Assembly: GCF_030063195.1 (NCBI RefSeq) | Contig: NZ_JASISS010000002.1 | Location: forward strand, 62,001 to 126,000 | Source: Cryobacterium sp. PH31-AA6 | GTDB taxonomy: Bacteria > Actinomycetota > Actinomycetes > Actinomycetales > Microbacteriaceae | DNA: 64,000 nt | Reading direction: 5' to 3' | In this document: positions 26,383-36,141 of the stretch, piece by piece | How the letters are laid out: each line of letters starts with the position of its first letter | Position numbering within the stretch: the first letter of the stretch is position 1 | Position numbers and translations under genes: made by a program | Notes under the pieces: model-generated | The model's database searches: none | Told to the model about the DNA's origin: nothing | What the model saw: the letters and a program-made list of their open reading frames with translations, nothing else

Positions 26383-27651
26383 GTGCGCTATGCACCGGCG
26401 ATCCTCGTCGGCCGGATCGTTCGTCTCCTGGCCAGATGGCGCAAGCCGGGCGGGGGCTCCGCGGTTCCGGGTCTCGTTGTGAATACGATCGCGCCTGGGT
26501 TCCTGGCCCGGACGCTGAACGGTTTTCCCGGTGGCCTGGTCATTGTGACCGGCTCGAGCGGCAAGTCCACCACCACGAAGTTGTTGGTGGCCGCGCTCCG
26601 CGCGCACGGTCTGGGCGTATTCACGAACGAGTCGACGGCCAACATCAGCCAGGGACTCACCTCCGCGCTGCTCGAGCAGGCGAGCCTCGCCGGTCGGATC
26701 AGTGGCGATGTCGCAGTTCTCGAGATGGATGAGGGCCACGGCGCCCTGATCTCGGGTTCGCTGACGCCACGCGTCGTCGCGCTGACCAATGTCATGGTCG
26801 ACCAGATCGATCGTTTCCACGATTCCGAGATGGTCGCGGCGATGCTCGCCAAGATTGCGTCCCGCGCCACCGGCACCGTCGTCGTGAACGCTGACGACCA
26901 GTACCTGCTCGACCTGGCGGTTCATCTCGACGCCCCCGTCGGGATTTCCCGCTTCGGAGTGTCGGCGGACGTTCTCGCGGCGAACCCGCGGGGCCTGGGC
27001 TACAGTGCGACCGCCGTTGCGCGGCTGGGCGCGGCAGAGGGAATGCTCCTGACCGCGGTCGACGGCCGGGAGGCCACCGTCCTGGTGGACGGCGCCCCGT
27101 ATCCGATGGTGTTGCCGGCCCGAGGAACGCACTACGCCGTCGACGCGGTCACCGCGCTGTGCACTGCCCAGGCGGTACTCGGCGACCGGTTCGACCCCGC
27201 CATCGCGGCGGCGGCCATCTCGGCCATCCCGCCGGTCTTCGGCCGCGGCGAAATCGTCACGGTTCGCGGCCGCAAGGTTGAATTCGTGCTCGTACAGAAT
27301 CCCGCGAGCTTCCAATTGAACGTGGACAGCCTCGCGTCCGGGACCGACCAGATCCTGATCGCAATCGGCTCCGACGTGCGTGACCCGTCCTACTTCTGGC
27401 CGGTCGATACCTCCGGCCTCGACCGGGTCGCGATCGCATCCGGTTCGAAGGCGCAGGAGATCGCCCTCCAGTTGGCCTACGACGACGTCACCGTCGACCG
27501 GATCGAGCTCGATCTCGGCAAGGCGCTCGACGACTTCCTCGCCTTGCCCGACCCGCAGGTCGGGTTGAAGACCATCATTTTCTCGGCGGACTCGATGCGC
27601 CGCACCAGGGCCCATCTGGGACTCGCCTCCAACAAGGCAGGGCGGGACTGA
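26383..27651 (+). CDS. murT: MurT-like Mur ligase (lipid II D-glutamate ligase subunit), no zinc ribbon
   Basis: 422 aa. MurT normally activates the alpha-carboxyl of D-Glu2 in lipid II with ATP so that ammonia from GatD gives D-isoglutamine. The Mur-ligase P-loop TGSSGKSTTTK (G57-K65) and the C-terminal DUF1727-type domain with DVRDPSYFW (Asp334, aligning by motif with the catalytic DxSW region) are clear. Unlike studied MurT proteins, the central domain has no four-cysteine zinc ribbon: the protein contains one cysteine only (C260), and the expected region (about 190-225) is short and cysteine-free. It overlaps gatD by one base (TGATG). Its partner is also atypical, so activity on ammonia is doubtful. 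Confidence 0.9.
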   Translation: MRYAPAILVGRIVRLLARWRKPGGGSAVPGLVVNTIAPGFLARTLNGFPGGLVIVTGSSGKSTTTKLLVAALRAHGLGVFTNESTANISQGLTSALLEQASLAGRISGDVAVLEMDEGHGALISGSLTPRVVALTNVMVDQIDRFHDSEMVAAMLAKIASRATGTVVVNADDQYLLDLAVHLDAPVGISRFGVSADVLAANPRGLGYSATAVARLGAAEGMLLTAVDGREATVLVDGAPYPMVLPARGTHYAVDAVTALCTAQAVLGDRFDPAIAAAAISAIPPVFGRGEIVTVRGRKVEFVLVQNPASFQLNVDSLASGTDQILIAIGSDVRDPSYFWPVDTSGLDRVAIASGSKAQEIALQLAYDDVTVDRIELDLGKALDDFLALPDPQVGLKTIIFSADSMRRTRAHLGLASNKAGRD

Positions 27652-28391
27652 TGCGCGCACTCACCATCGTGACGGTGCTCCCGGAGCTGCTCGGAAGCAA
27701 CGGCGACGCCGCGAACGCCCGGGTGCTCGCCCAGCGAGCACGCTGGGCCGGTTTCGACGCCAGCATCGTGGAGGTGCGCGCTGCCGCGGACCTGCCGGAC
27801 CAGATCGACCTCGTCGTGGTCGGTTCGGGCTCCGATACCTCACTGATAACCGTGCGGGACATCCTTGCGACGATGACCGAGCAACTGCGCACGTGGTGCA
27901 CGGCAGGGATCCCCATTCTTGCCGTCGGCACCGGCTGGGAGCTCCTGAGCTGGGGGATCGAGCTGGGCGACGGGACCGTCGTCGAGGGTCTGGGAATCGT
28001 GGCCGGCCGGGCCGTTCCGCTGCCGGAGCGTGCGACCGACGACATCGTTGTCGACTCGAAGTTCGGCAGGCTGGTCGGGTTCGAGAACCATGCCCGCGGT
28101 TACACCGGCGCGGAAGCGTCTCCGCTGGGGAAGGTGCGCTCCGGCACCGGCAACGGCGCAGTGGCGGCGGGTACAGGTGTGGAGGGCCTCGTGATGGGCA
28201 ACCTGTTCGGCACCCACCTGCACGGTCCGGTGCTGGCGCGCAACCCCGCCCTCGCTGATCACTTGCTGGCCACGGCCGTGACCCGTGCGGGCGGCGAGTA
28301 CGTTCCGGGGGAGAGGGCAGCGTCCGTCGATGCGATTGCGAAGGCCGGACGCGATCAGCTGGCCGCGAGGCTCGGGCTCCCCTCGGAGTGA
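27651..28391 (+). CDS. gatD: GatD-like class I glutamine amidotransferase with missing catalytic cysteine
   Basis: 246 aa. GatD normally hydrolyses glutamine and channels ammonia to MurT. The overall family pattern is clear: the N-terminal LLGSNGDAAN motif, VVVGSGSD, the nucleophile-elbow region, a FENHARGYTG segment and GTHLHGPVLARNP with the catalytic-type His191. At the elbow, where the family has VCGG(Y)Q, this protein reads AVGTGWELL with Gly93 (codon GGC). The only cysteine is C83, ten residues away. Glutaminase activity by the usual mechanism should therefore be absent. It may keep a structural or substrate-binding role in the MurT complex. Confidence 0.88.
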   Translation: MRALTIVTVLPELLGSNGDAANARVLAQRARWAGFDASIVEVRAAADLPDQIDLVVVGSGSDTSLITVRDILATMTEQLRTWCTAGIPILAVGTGWELLSWGIELGDGTVVEGLGIVAGRAVPLPERATDDIVVDSKFGRLVGFENHARGYTGAEASPLGKVRSGTGNGAVAAGTGVEGLVMGNLFGTHLHGPVLARNPALADHLLATAVTRAGGEYVPGERAASVDAIAKAGRDQLAARLGLPSE

Positions 28392-28424
28392 CCGACGCGC
28401 CTCGGGGCACCGGGGCGCAGAGAC

Positions 28425-28462
28425 AAAAAAGCGGCGCGACCGACCGAAGTCGAACGCGCCGC
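28425..28462 (-). terminator. Rho-independent terminator of the DUF7455 gene
   Basis: On the minus strand, GCGGCGCG and CGCGCCGC (28455-28462 and 28431-28438) form an 8-bp GC stem with a 16-nt loop, followed by six T residues (28425-28430). It lies 22 nt after the DUF7455 stop. Confidence 0.9.
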
Positions 28463-28484
28463 TGAGTGGTGGCCCGGCGCCTGG

Positions 28485-28736
28485 CTAGGAGCGCTGGTCC
28501 TCAAGGAGTCGGCTCGACTCGTCGTGCCAGCTCTCGGCGATGGCGGCGAGCTTCTCCTGGTGCTTGCGACCGTGGTGGGCGCAGAACATCAGTTCGCTGT
28601 TGTTGACGACGACCCGAATGTACGCCTGCGCGCCACACGCGTCACAGCGGTCTGCCGCGGTGAGCTGGTGAGGTGCGCTCTGCCCGTCGACGGAATTCTG
28701 GTCGATGGCACCATTTCCGGTTGCGATCTGGGACAT
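28485..28736 (-). CDS. DUF7455 small zinc-finger-like protein
   Basis: 83 aa from the ATG directly behind a strong GGAGGAGG site (complement 28742-28749); a longer frame upstream lacks support. The family is actinobacterial and regularly encoded between sigA and parE. Putative metal ligands: CDACG (about residues 34-37) and FCAHHG near residue 53. The rest is a charged helix. The function is not known. It is divergent from parE. Confidence 0.85.
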   Translation of the reverse strand: MSQIATGNGAIDQNSVDGQSAPHQLTAADRCDACGAQAYIRVVVNNSELMFCAHHGRKHQEKLAAIAESWHDESSRLLEDQRS

Positions 28737-28909
28737 GTTTTCCTCCTCCGGACTGATACCAAGTGATACCAATTTTGCTTGTGCTCCATGTAAACACGGT
28801 CGGCCCGGCTTTTCGACTGTGTTTGGTTGCATTTCGCTCACCGCGTAGACCATTCCGGCCGGGTGTTGGTGGGGGGAAGGAGGCCCTGCGGCCGGTATTC
28901 TTGAGCGTT

Positions 28910-30991
28910 GTGAGCTCTTCAGACTATTCCGCGCGCCACCTGTCGGTACTCGAGGGGCTCGAAGCGGTTCGCAAACGCCCCGGTATGTACATCGGCTCGA
29001 CGGACTCCCGAGGCCTCATGCACTGCCTCTGGGAGATCATCGACAACTCGGTCGATGAGGCGCTCGGCGGGTTCGGCTCACGGATCGACATTGTTCTCCA
29101 CCCCGATGAGAGCGTCGAGGTCCGGGACACGGCGCGCGGCGTCCCCGTGGACATCGAGCCCAAGACCGGACTGACCGGCGTCGAGGTCGTTTTCACCAAG
29201 CTGCACGCCGGCGGCAAGTTCGGCAGCGGCTCCTATGCGGCGTCCGGCGGACTGCACGGCGTCGGCGCGTCCGTGGTCAACGCCCTCTCTGAACGCCTCG
29301 ACGTCGAGGTCGACCGCGACGGAAAAACCTGGGCCATGTCGTTTCACCGGGGCGAACCCGGTATTTTCTCGGACGCGGGGGAGAAGAGCCCCGACGCGCC
29401 GTTCACCCCGTTCGAGAAGCAGAGCGAGCTCCGGGTGATCGGCAAGGTGAAGCGTGGCGTCACCGGAACCCGGGTGCGCTACTGGGCCGACCGCCAGATC
29501 TTCACCAAGGGTGCCTCGTTCCAGACCGAGGAACTCCTCGACCGGGCCAGGCAAACCGCGTTCCTCGTCCCCGGCCTCGCCATCGACATCGACGACCGGC
29601 GCACCGCGGATGCAGCGCGGGAATCCTTCCAGTTCGACGGGGGCATCTCGGAGTTCGTCGACCACCTCGCGACCGACACGCCGATCACCGACACCTGGCG
29701 GCTGAGTGGGAATGGCAGCTTCACCGAGACCGTGCCCGTACTGACAGACAAGGGCGCCATGGTGCCGACCGAGCTGACCCGGGATTGCGCCGTCGACATC
29801 GCGCTCCGGTGGGGGACGGGCTACGACACCGTCGTGCGCAGCTTCGTGAACATCATCGCCACGCCGAAGGGCGGCACTCACCAGGCAGGCTTCGACGCCG
29901 GCCTGTTGAAATTTCTCCGTTCCCAGGTGGAGCTGAACGCCCGCCGGCTCAAGATGGGATCGGACAAGCTGGAAAAGGACGATGTGATGGCCGGCCTGAC
30001 CGCCGTGCTCACCGTTCGACTTCCCGAACCACAGTTCGAAGGCCAGACCAAGGAAGTGCTCGGAACACCCGCGGTGCGCGCCATCGTGGCGAACGTCGTC
30101 GCCCAGGCCATGAACGAGCGTTTCGTGTCCCCGAAGCGCGACGACAAGACCCAGGCGGCCGTCGTGCTTGACAAGATCGTGGCCGAGATGAAGTCGCGAA
30201 TTTCCGCGCGCGCACACAAGGAGACCCAGCGGCGCAAGAACGCGCTCGAGAGTTCCTCGCTGCCGGCGAAACTGGTCGACTGCCGCAGCAACGATGTGAC
30301 CACGAGCGAGCTGTTCATCGTGGAGGGCGACTCCGCGCTCGGCACCGCCAAGCTCGCCAGGGACAGCGAACATCAGGCGCTCCTGCCAATCCGGGGGAAG
30401 ATCCTGAACGTGCAGAAGGCGTCCGTGTCCGACATGCTCTCGAACACGGAATGCGCCTCGATCATCCAGGTCATCGGAGCCGGCTCGGGCCGTAGCTTCG
30501 ACCTGTCGGCCGCCCGATACGGCAAGGTCATCATCATGAGTGACGCGGATGTCGACGGCGCGCACATCCGCACCCTCCTGCTCACGCTCTTCTTCCGGTA
30601 CATGCGCCCCATGATCACCGAGGGTCGCGTCTTCGCCGCGGTGCCGCCGCTGCACCGGGTTGTGGTGATGAACCCCGGCAGCAAGCCCAACGAGACGATC
30701 TACACCTACTCGGAGACCGAGCTTCAGGGGGTGCTGAGCGGACTGAAGAAAAGCGGAAAGCGCTATCAGGACCCGATCCAGCGCTACAAGGGCCTCGGCG
30801 AGATGGATGCCGACCAACTGGCGACGACCACAATGGAACGGGCACACCGCACCCTGCGCCGGGTTCGCGTGGCCGACGCGGAGATGGCCGGAAAGGTGTT
30901 CGAGCTCCTGATGGGCAACGACGTCGCCCCGCGTAAGGAGTTCATCATCGACAGTTCGGACAAGCTCAGCCGCGACCGGATCGACGTCTGA
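28910..30991 (+). CDS. parE: DNA topoisomerase IV subunit B (GyrB/ParE family)
   Basis: 693 aa. It is the ATPase subunit of a type IIA topoisomerase. GHKL ATP site: EIIDNSVDEALGG, TGLTGVEVVFTKLHAGGKF, GLHGVGASVVNALS. Toprim metal site: IVEGDSALGTAK and IMSDADVDGAHI. C-terminus PIQRYKGLGEMDADQL. Its place away from recF/dnaA and near sigA and DUF7455 points to the second, ParE-type copy rather than GyrB. The GTG start has TATTCT 8 nt upstream (28896-28901). It faces parC across an SDR gene. Confidence 0.93.
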   Translation: MSSSDYSARHLSVLEGLEAVRKRPGMYIGSTDSRGLMHCLWEIIDNSVDEALGGFGSRIDIVLHPDESVEVRDTARGVPVDIEPKTGLTGVEVVFTKLHAGGKFGSGSYAASGGLHGVGASVVNALSERLDVEVDRDGKTWAMSFHRGEPGIFSDAGEKSPDAPFTPFEKQSELRVIGKVKRGVTGTRVRYWADRQIFTKGASFQTEELLDRARQTAFLVPGLAIDIDDRRTADAARESFQFDGGISEFVDHLATDTPITDTWRLSGNGSFTETVPVLTDKGAMVPTELTRDCAVDIALRWGTGYDTVVRSFVNIIATPKGGTHQAGFDAGLLKFLRSQVELNARRLKMGSDKLEKDDVMAGLTAVLTVRLPEPQFEGQTKEVLGTPAVRAIVANVVAQAMNERFVSPKRDDKTQAAVVLDKIVAEMKSRISARAHKETQRRKNALESSSLPAKLVDCRSNDVTTSELFIVEGDSALGTAKLARDSEHQALLPIRGKILNVQKASVSDMLSNTECASIIQVIGAGSGRSFDLSAARYGKVIIMSDADVDGAHIRTLLLTLFFRYMRPMITEGRVFAAVPPLHRVVVMNPGSKPNETIYTYSETELQGVLSGLKKSGKRYQDPIQRYKGLGEMDADQLATTTMERAHRTLRRVRVADAEMAGKVFELLMGNDVAPRKEFIIDSSDKLSRDRIDV

Positions 30992-31024
30992 GACGAGTCG
31001 GCCCCTGAGAGGGTCGGCGCGGGG

Positions 31025-31732
31025 TCAATCGCCCATCGCGAGGAAGGCCGTGCTCGGCACGTCACGTTCGCCGCCGACGATGGCTTCAACGAGGCGTTGT
31101 GCGACGGCGGCGGGCTCATGGCCCGAGGGGAAACGAGGCGCGGTCCCGGATATCGGGTGCGTGGACAGGGCCGTTTCGGTGTGCCCCGGACGTGCGTCCA
31201 CGATTCGGATCCCCACGCGGCGCAGCTCCCGGGCGGCCGCCTGACCGAACGCCGCGAGACCGGCCTTCGAGGCGGAGTAGGCGGCCAGATTGGCTGTTGG
31301 GCTCTCGCTCACGACCCCGCTGATGGTGAGCACAAACGGATCCCGCCCCTGCTCCGCCGAAAGGGTCAGAGCCTCGATCGAGGCCCGCAGGAGGCGGATC
31401 GGCGCCAGGGTATTGACGGCGAAAAGCTCGGTCAGCGTGGCATCGCTCAGCGCGGAAGCCGGACCGAAAGCGACGACCCCCGCCGCGTTCACAATGCCGT
31501 CAAGGCGGCCGTGCACGCTGACCGCGGCGGCGACGAGGTCCCCGATCGCCTCGGGATCGTTGAGGTCTGCAACCAGAACGGTCCCGGGGATGCCGAGAGC
31601 CTCCAGTTTCGTGCGGTCACGCCCACTCAGGATGACGCGGGCTCCGCCGTCGGCGAGCAACCGCGCGATTTCCCGACCGAGACCCCCGGAGGCGCCGACG
31701 ACAAGAACAACCGAATCCTGGATGAGCGTCAT
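31025..31732 (-). CDS. Short-chain dehydrogenase/reductase
   Basis: 235 aa, a classical SDR: nucleotide-binding VVGASGGLGREIARLL, NAAG (VNAAGVVAFG), catalytic YSASK (Tyr and Lys) preceded by the Ser in LTISGVV. The substrate is unknown. TACGGT lies 6 nt before the ATG (complement 31739-31744). It sits in the 760-bp gap between the convergent parE and parC genes, on the parC strand 19 nt after parC, and may be partly read through from it. Confidence 0.88.
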   Translation of the reverse strand: MTLIQDSVVLVVGASGGLGREIARLLADGGARVILSGRDRTKLEALGIPGTVLVADLNDPEAIGDLVAAAVSVHGRLDGIVNAAGVVAFGPASALSDATLTELFAVNTLAPIRLLRASIEALTLSAEQGRDPFVLTISGVVSESPTANLAAYSASKAGLAAFGQAAARELRRVGIRIVDARPGHTETALSTHPISGTAPRFPSGHEPAAVAQRLVEAIVGGERDVPSTAFLAMGD

Positions 31733-31751
31733 TTCCTCACCGTAGCGCGGT

Positions 31752-34226
31752 TCAGCCGATCTGCGCGCCGATCGAGCCGATCACGGCATCGAGCATCGCG
31801 CCGGATGCGTCCCGACGGGAGCCCGTCTCCGGAAGGGTCCGCGGGGAACCGTCCGGTCCCACGGCGCGAGCCGGAAGTGGTCCGACCCAGGCGACGGACA
31901 CGTTGTCTTCGCCCTTGAGGAAGCGCTGTGAACGCACCCCGCCGGTGGCCCGGCCCTTGGCCGGGTATTCGGCGAAGTCAGACACCTTGGCGCTGCCCGG
32001 GTCTGTGCCGGCAAGCGTCTGGCTGCCGGTGGCGATGGTGGCGACGACCGCGGAATCCGCGCATTCGGGCGCCACGCTGGTGAAGTAGATGATCCGGGCG
32101 TCATCGACCAGCTTCATCCCGGCCATGCCGCCCGCGGTGCGGCCCTGCGGTCGAACGGAACCGGCCGGGAACCGCAGCAGCTGGGAATCGGAGGCGATGA
32201 AGACGAGTTCGTCGGCCTCCGACCCCTGCACGGCCCCGACGACCACATCCTTCGGCTTCAACGCGATGATCTCGAAGTCGGGTTTATTCGCCCAGTCTCC
32301 AGGGGTGACCCGCTTCACGACGCCCAGGCGCGTGCCGAGGGCGATCGCCTTGTCGGAGTCGAGGGAGACCAGGGCGAGCACCTTTTCGTCCCGGTTCGAC
32401 AGGGCGAGGTAGTCACCGATGCGCACGCCCGCCGCCAGCTGGATCGAGGTCGGCGGCATCACGGGCAGGTCCACCGGCGAGAAACGGATGAGACGACCCA
32501 GGCTGGTCACCGCACCCACCTCGGTTCGGCTGGTGGCTGCCAGGCTGGAGAGGATCGCGTCGTGCTTGCTGCGGCGCTGAGCCGGGACGATCCGGTCGGT
32601 CTGAGCCTCGTCGGTGGTCGGCAGGTCGACCCGGGCGATCCGGCCGGTCGTGCTCAGGTAGATCCGGGTCGGGGTGTCGGTCACCTCAAGGATGGCGGCC
32701 GTGCGCTTGGCGGCCGCGCCGGCGATGCTCGGCCTGGCCTCGGTGAGCACGGTTCGCCGGGGGGTGCCGAATTTCTCGGCCACCGTGGCGAGCTCGTCAG
32801 AGACCAGGGTGCGGATGGCCTGCTTGCTGCCGAGCAGCTTTTCGAGCGCGGCGATCTCCGCGAGCAACTGGTCGCGCTCCGTCTCCAGCTCGATCCGGGA
32901 GAAGCGGGTCAGCCTCCGCAACCGCAGCTCGAGGATGTACTCGGCCTGGATCTGACTCAGGTCGAAGACGTCGATCAGGCGGGTGCGGGCCTGTTCGCTG
33001 TCATCGCTCGCGCGGATGACCTGGATGACCTCGTCGATGTCGAGGATGGCCACGAGAAGACCCTCAACGAGGTGCAGGCGTTCCTTGCGCCTGGCGAGAC
33101 GATACGCCGACCGGCGTGTGACGACCTCGATCCGGTGGCCGACGTAGACCATGAGGAGTTCGCGCAGACCCAGAGTCTGCGGGCCGCCGTCGACGAGGGC
33201 GACGGCGTTGATGTTGAAGGAGTCCTCGAGCGGGGTGACGCGGTAAAGCTGCTCGAGCACGGCCTGCGGGCTGAACCCGGTCTTGATCCCGATGACGAGG
33301 CGGAGCCCCTTTGTCCGGTCGGTGAGGTCCGTGACATCCGAGATGCCGCTGAGCTTTTTGGAGTTGACCCCGTCCTTGATCTTCTCGATGACCCGCTCCG
33401 GGCCGACGAGATAGGGCAGTTCGGTGACGACCAGGCCGGCCTTCCGGGCGGTGATCGCCTCGACGGAAACCCGGGCGCGGGTTTTGAAACTGCCGCGTCC
33501 GGTGGCGTAGGCGTCCTTGATGCCGGCGAGGCCGACAATGGTTCCACCGGTCGGCAGATCGGGACCCGGAACGAATTCCATCAGGTCGTCGAGCGTCGCG
33601 TCAGGGTGCGCCAGGAGATGCCTGGCCGCGCCGACGACTTCGATCAGGTTGTGCGGCGCCATGTTCGTGGCCATGCCGACGGCGATGCCGCTCGCGCCGT
33701 TGACGAGCAGGTTCGGGTAGGCGGCCGGCAGGACATCCGGCTGGGTGAGCTGGTTGTCGTAGTTGGGCACGAAGTCCACGACGTCCTCGTCGAGGTGCTC
33801 CGTCATGGCGAGTGCCGGCGCGGCCAGGCGCGCCTCGGTGTACCGCGGCGCGGCCGGACCGTCGTCCAACGAACCGAAATTGCCGTGTCCGTCGATCAGG
33901 GGAACACGCAGGGTGAACGCCTGCGCCATTCGCACCAGGGCGTCGTAGATGGCGGTGTCGCCGTGGGGGTGGAGCTTGCCCATGACCTCGCCCACCACGC
34001 GTGCGCTCTTCACATGGCCGCGATCAGGGCGGAGCCCCATTTCGCTCATCTGATAGAGAATTCGACGTTGCACGGGTTTGAGCCCGTCCCTGGCATCGGG
34101 GAGCGCGCGCGAGTAGATCACGGAGTACGCGTACTCGAGGAAGGACCCCTGCATCTCGGTCGACACGTCGACGTCTTCGATGCGCTCGGTGATCTCGGCG
34201 GGCGGCGTGCTGCTTGAACGGCTCAT
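31752..34226 (-). CDS. parC: DNA topoisomerase IV subunit A (GyrA/ParC family)
   Basis: 824 aa. It is the DNA cleavage-religation subunit partnering ParE. The quinolone-resistance region shows [31 protein letters not shown] (read in parts), with the catalytic Tyr in APRYTEARL (about residue 126). The C-terminal half contains the beta-pinwheel domain without the canonical GyrA box (QRRGGKG), supporting ParC rather than GyrA. The -10-like CAGAAT lies 6 nt before the ATG. It ends 19 nt before the SDR start on the same strand. Confidence 0.93.
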   Translation of the reverse strand: MSRSSSTPPAEITERIEDVDVSTEMQGSFLEYAYSVIYSRALPDARDGLKPVQRRILYQMSEMGLRPDRGHVKSARVVGEVMGKLHPHGDTAIYDALVRMAQAFTLRVPLIDGHGNFGSLDDGPAAPRYTEARLAAPALAMTEHLDEDVVDFVPNYDNQLTQPDVLPAAYPNLLVNGASGIAVGMATNMAPHNLIEVVGAARHLLAHPDATLDDLMEFVPGPDLPTGGTIVGLAGIKDAYATGRGSFKTRARVSVEAITARKAGLVVTELPYLVGPERVIEKIKDGVNSKKLSGISDVTDLTDRTKGLRLVIGIKTGFSPQAVLEQLYRVTPLEDSFNINAVALVDGGPQTLGLRELLMVYVGHRIEVVTRRSAYRLARRKERLHLVEGLLVAILDIDEVIQVIRASDDSEQARTRLIDVFDLSQIQAEYILELRLRRLTRFSRIELETERDQLLAEIAALEKLLGSKQAIRTLVSDELATVAEKFGTPRRTVLTEARPSIAGAAAKRTAAILEVTDTPTRIYLSTTGRIARVDLPTTDEAQTDRIVPAQRRSKHDAILSSLAATSRTEVGAVTSLGRLIRFSPVDLPVMPPTSIQLAAGVRIGDYLALSNRDEKVLALVSLDSDKAIALGTRLGVVKRVTPGDWANKPDFEIIALKPKDVVVGAVQGSEADELVFIASDSQLLRFPAGSVRPQGRTAGGMAGMKLVDDARIIYFTSVAPECADSAVVATIATGSQTLAGTDPGSAKVSDFAEYPAKGRATGGVRSQRFLKGEDNVSVAWVGPLPARAVGPDGSPRTLPETGSRRDASGAMLDAVIGSIGAQIG

Positions 34227-34319
34227 TCGTGAATTCTGTTGAGGCGTGCCATGCGCTGGGCAGGCACTTTCGGGTGGGTGCTGGAACGTGCGGCCTGGGT
34301 CTATGTCAGAATTGGCCGG

Positions 34320-35462
34320 ATGCCCCCCATGCTACCGGCCCGTCAATTCAGCACCCTGCGGCTTGCCGACGTTCTGACAAGTTCACTCTCCGCGATCCTC
34401 GACCGGCCCAATGCCCTCAGTCTGGGCTCTGGAGCCAGGACCGTCGTGGTCCTGGCCGACGGACTCGGGGTCGGCCAGCTCCGGGCGCGGGCCGGGCACG
34501 CGCGATTTCTCAGCGCACACCTCACCAAAGCCGGTGTGCTCGACGGGGTATTCCCAGCCACCACCGCCGCCGGCATCGCCACCCTCACCACCGGGGTCGA
34601 GCCCGGTCGTCACGGATTGGTCGGCTACCGCGTCCGGGATGCGGCACGGGACCGGGTTGTGAACCAGCTCACCGGCTGGGACGACGGCATGGATCCGGCC
34701 GTCTGGCAGCGGGAGCGCACGGTCTTCGAGCGCGCCGCGGATGAGGGCGTGCCCAGCTTTGCCATCGGCCCGAAACGGTACACGACCTCGGGCTTCACCC
34801 TGGCCGTGCTCCGCGGCGCCCGGTATGTCGCAGCCGAGACTCTCGCCGACCGCTTCGCGGCCGCCCGGGCGCTCCTCGATTCCGAACCGCGGGCACTCGT
34901 CTACCTCTACATCCCCGAACTTGACATGGCCGCGCACGCGCACGGCTGGGAGTCGGCGAGGTGGCTGGCTGAGCTGGAGGCCCTCGATTCCGCCATCGCC
35001 CGCTTCGCGGCCGGACTCAAGCGCGACGAGGGACTGCTACTCACCGCCGACCACGGGATCATCGACGTTCCCGCCACCCGGCACGTGCTCTTCGACACCG
35101 TTCCCGAACTCGTGGACGGTGTCCGCCACATCGGTGGAGATCCCCGGTGCGTGCAGCTTTACCTCGAGCCGGCCAGGGCCGACGAGGCGTCCGCCCTGGC
35201 CGAGTCGTGGCGAGACGTCGAAGGTGAACGCGCCTGGGTCTTCACCCGCGACGAGGCAGTGGAGGCCGGGTTGTTCGGAACGGTCGCGCCGGAGGTCGCG
35301 CCAAGAATCGGAGACCTGATCGTCGCCGCCCGCAAACTCGTCGCCTACTACGACTCGCGCGAGCCGAACCAGTCGGCACGAAACATGGTGGGCCAGCACG
35401 GGTCACTCACCGACGAGGAACTCCGGGTGCCGTTGATCAGGCTCGGCGCCCACGCGGCCTGA
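34320..35462 (+). CDS. Alkaline-phosphatase-superfamily phosphodiesterase/nucleotide pyrophosphatase
   Basis: 380 aa. The superfamily metal/nucleophile features are visible: [10 protein letters not shown] (first Asp), the nucleophile Thr in [15 protein letters not shown], the [14 protein letters not shown] block (Asp and His ligands) and [10 protein letters not shown] (Asp-His). This resembles type I phosphodiesterases. There is no signal peptide, so it is probably cytosolic. The ATG at 34320 has CAGAAT 7 nt upstream; a second ATG lies 9 nt later. It is divergent from parC. Confidence 0.88.
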   Translation: MPPMLPARQFSTLRLADVLTSSLSAILDRPNALSLGSGARTVVVLADGLGVGQLRARAGHARFLSAHLTKAGVLDGVFPATTAAGIATLTTGVEPGRHGLVGYRVRDAARDRVVNQLTGWDDGMDPAVWQRERTVFERAADEGVPSFAIGPKRYTTSGFTLAVLRGARYVAAETLADRFAAARALLDSEPRALVYLYIPELDMAAHAHGWESARWLAELEALDSAIARFAAGLKRDEGLLLTADHGIIDVPATRHVLFDTVPELVDGVRHIGGDPRCVQLYLEPARADEASALAESWRDVEGERAWVFTRDEAVEAGLFGTVAPEVAPRIGDLIVAARKLVAYYDSREPNQSARNMVGQHGSLTDEELRVPLIRLGAHAA

Positions 35463-35519
35463 CGACGTGGGTCCGCCCGGGCGTCCCTCGGGGACACGTA
35501 TCCGGACGGGCACGGGTGG

Positions 35520-36104
35520 TCAGGCCGGGTACTGCCCGCGCTTGACCTGCGGTTTCGGCAGACGCATCGGACGCAACTGGAGCGCCCGCATCGCGGCATA
35601 CCAGCGAACCCGCTCTGCCTTGCTCTCGCCGAATTTGGCCTTCACCTTGCGGGTGAGGCTGAAACCGAGAATGACACCATCGACGACGGCGACCAGGAAG
35701 AACGCCCACAGCGCGACGATGCCATAGGTCTGAACCATCGGGTCAGGAAAGAACGTCAGCAGGATGACGAGGAACATGATCGGGATCATGAATTCGCCCA
35801 CGTTGAAGCGAGCGTCGACATAGTCCCGAACGTAACGCTTCTGCGGGCCTCGTTCGCGCTGCGGCAGGAAACGATCGTCGCCGGCGGCCATGCCGAGTCT
35901 GGCGCGGTCCCTGGCCTCTGCGGCCTTGCCCCTGGCCTGCTTGGCGGCGAGCTTGCGGTCGCCGGGCACCAGTGGACGCTTGTTCAACGCCTCCTGCTGT
36001 TTGCGGCTGGGCGTCGGTTGCCCTTTACCGGCCGCAAGGCGGGCTTTGGTCTCCTCCACGGACTCCATCGAGGGTTGTGCGTCTGGGTTCACAGGCTTAG
36101 CCAC
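35520..36104 (-). CDS. DUF3043 membrane protein
   Basis: 194 aa. A highly charged N-terminal region of about 95 residues (Lys/Arg/Ala-rich, RKQQEALNKRPLVPGDRK) precedes two membrane helices (about 105-125 and 130-152) and a basic C-terminal tail. This is the DUF3043 layout, actinobacterial with unknown function. I start at the GTG behind AAGGAA; a TTG 15 nt upstream is an alternative. Its promoter overlaps that of the divergent dipeptidase. Confidence 0.82.
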   Translation of the reverse strand: MAKPVNPDAQPSMESVEETKARLAAGKGQPTPSRKQQEALNKRPLVPGDRKLAAKQARGKAAEARDRARLGMAAGDDRFLPQRERGPQKRYVRDYVDARFNVGEFMIPIMFLVILLTFFPDPMVQTYGIVALWAFFLVAVVDGVILGFSLTRKVKAKFGESKAERVRWYAAMRALQLRPMRLPKPQVKRGQYPA

Positions 36105-36129
36105 ATCAGTTCCTTGCAATTGGTTGCCT

Positions 36130-36138
36130 TAAGATTAC
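36130..36138. promoter_or_regulatory. Overlapping divergent -10 boxes (DUF3043 and M20 dipeptidase)
   Basis: TAAGAT (36130-36135, plus) stands 6 nt before the dipeptidase ATG at 36142. On the minus strand TAATCT (complement of 36133-36138) would drive DUF3043 with a leader of about 20 nt. The two hexamers share three base pairs, so simultaneous use is unlikely. Confidence 0.5.
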
Positions 36139-36141
36139 CCG

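Noticed and set aside
27897-27899. Cys83 of GatD as a replacement nucleophile
   Set aside because: It lies ten residues before the nucleophile elbow and outside the strand-turn-helix that positions the catalytic residue in class I amidotransferases.
31001-31016. Terminator after parE
   Set aside because: Only short imperfect pairing (CCT/AGG around GAG with flanking GTCGGC-like ends) and no T-run; too weak to call.
32562-34217. 551-codon open frame antisense to parC
   Set aside because: A shadow of parC with low-complexity Asp/Gly/Val-rich composition typical of antisense frames.
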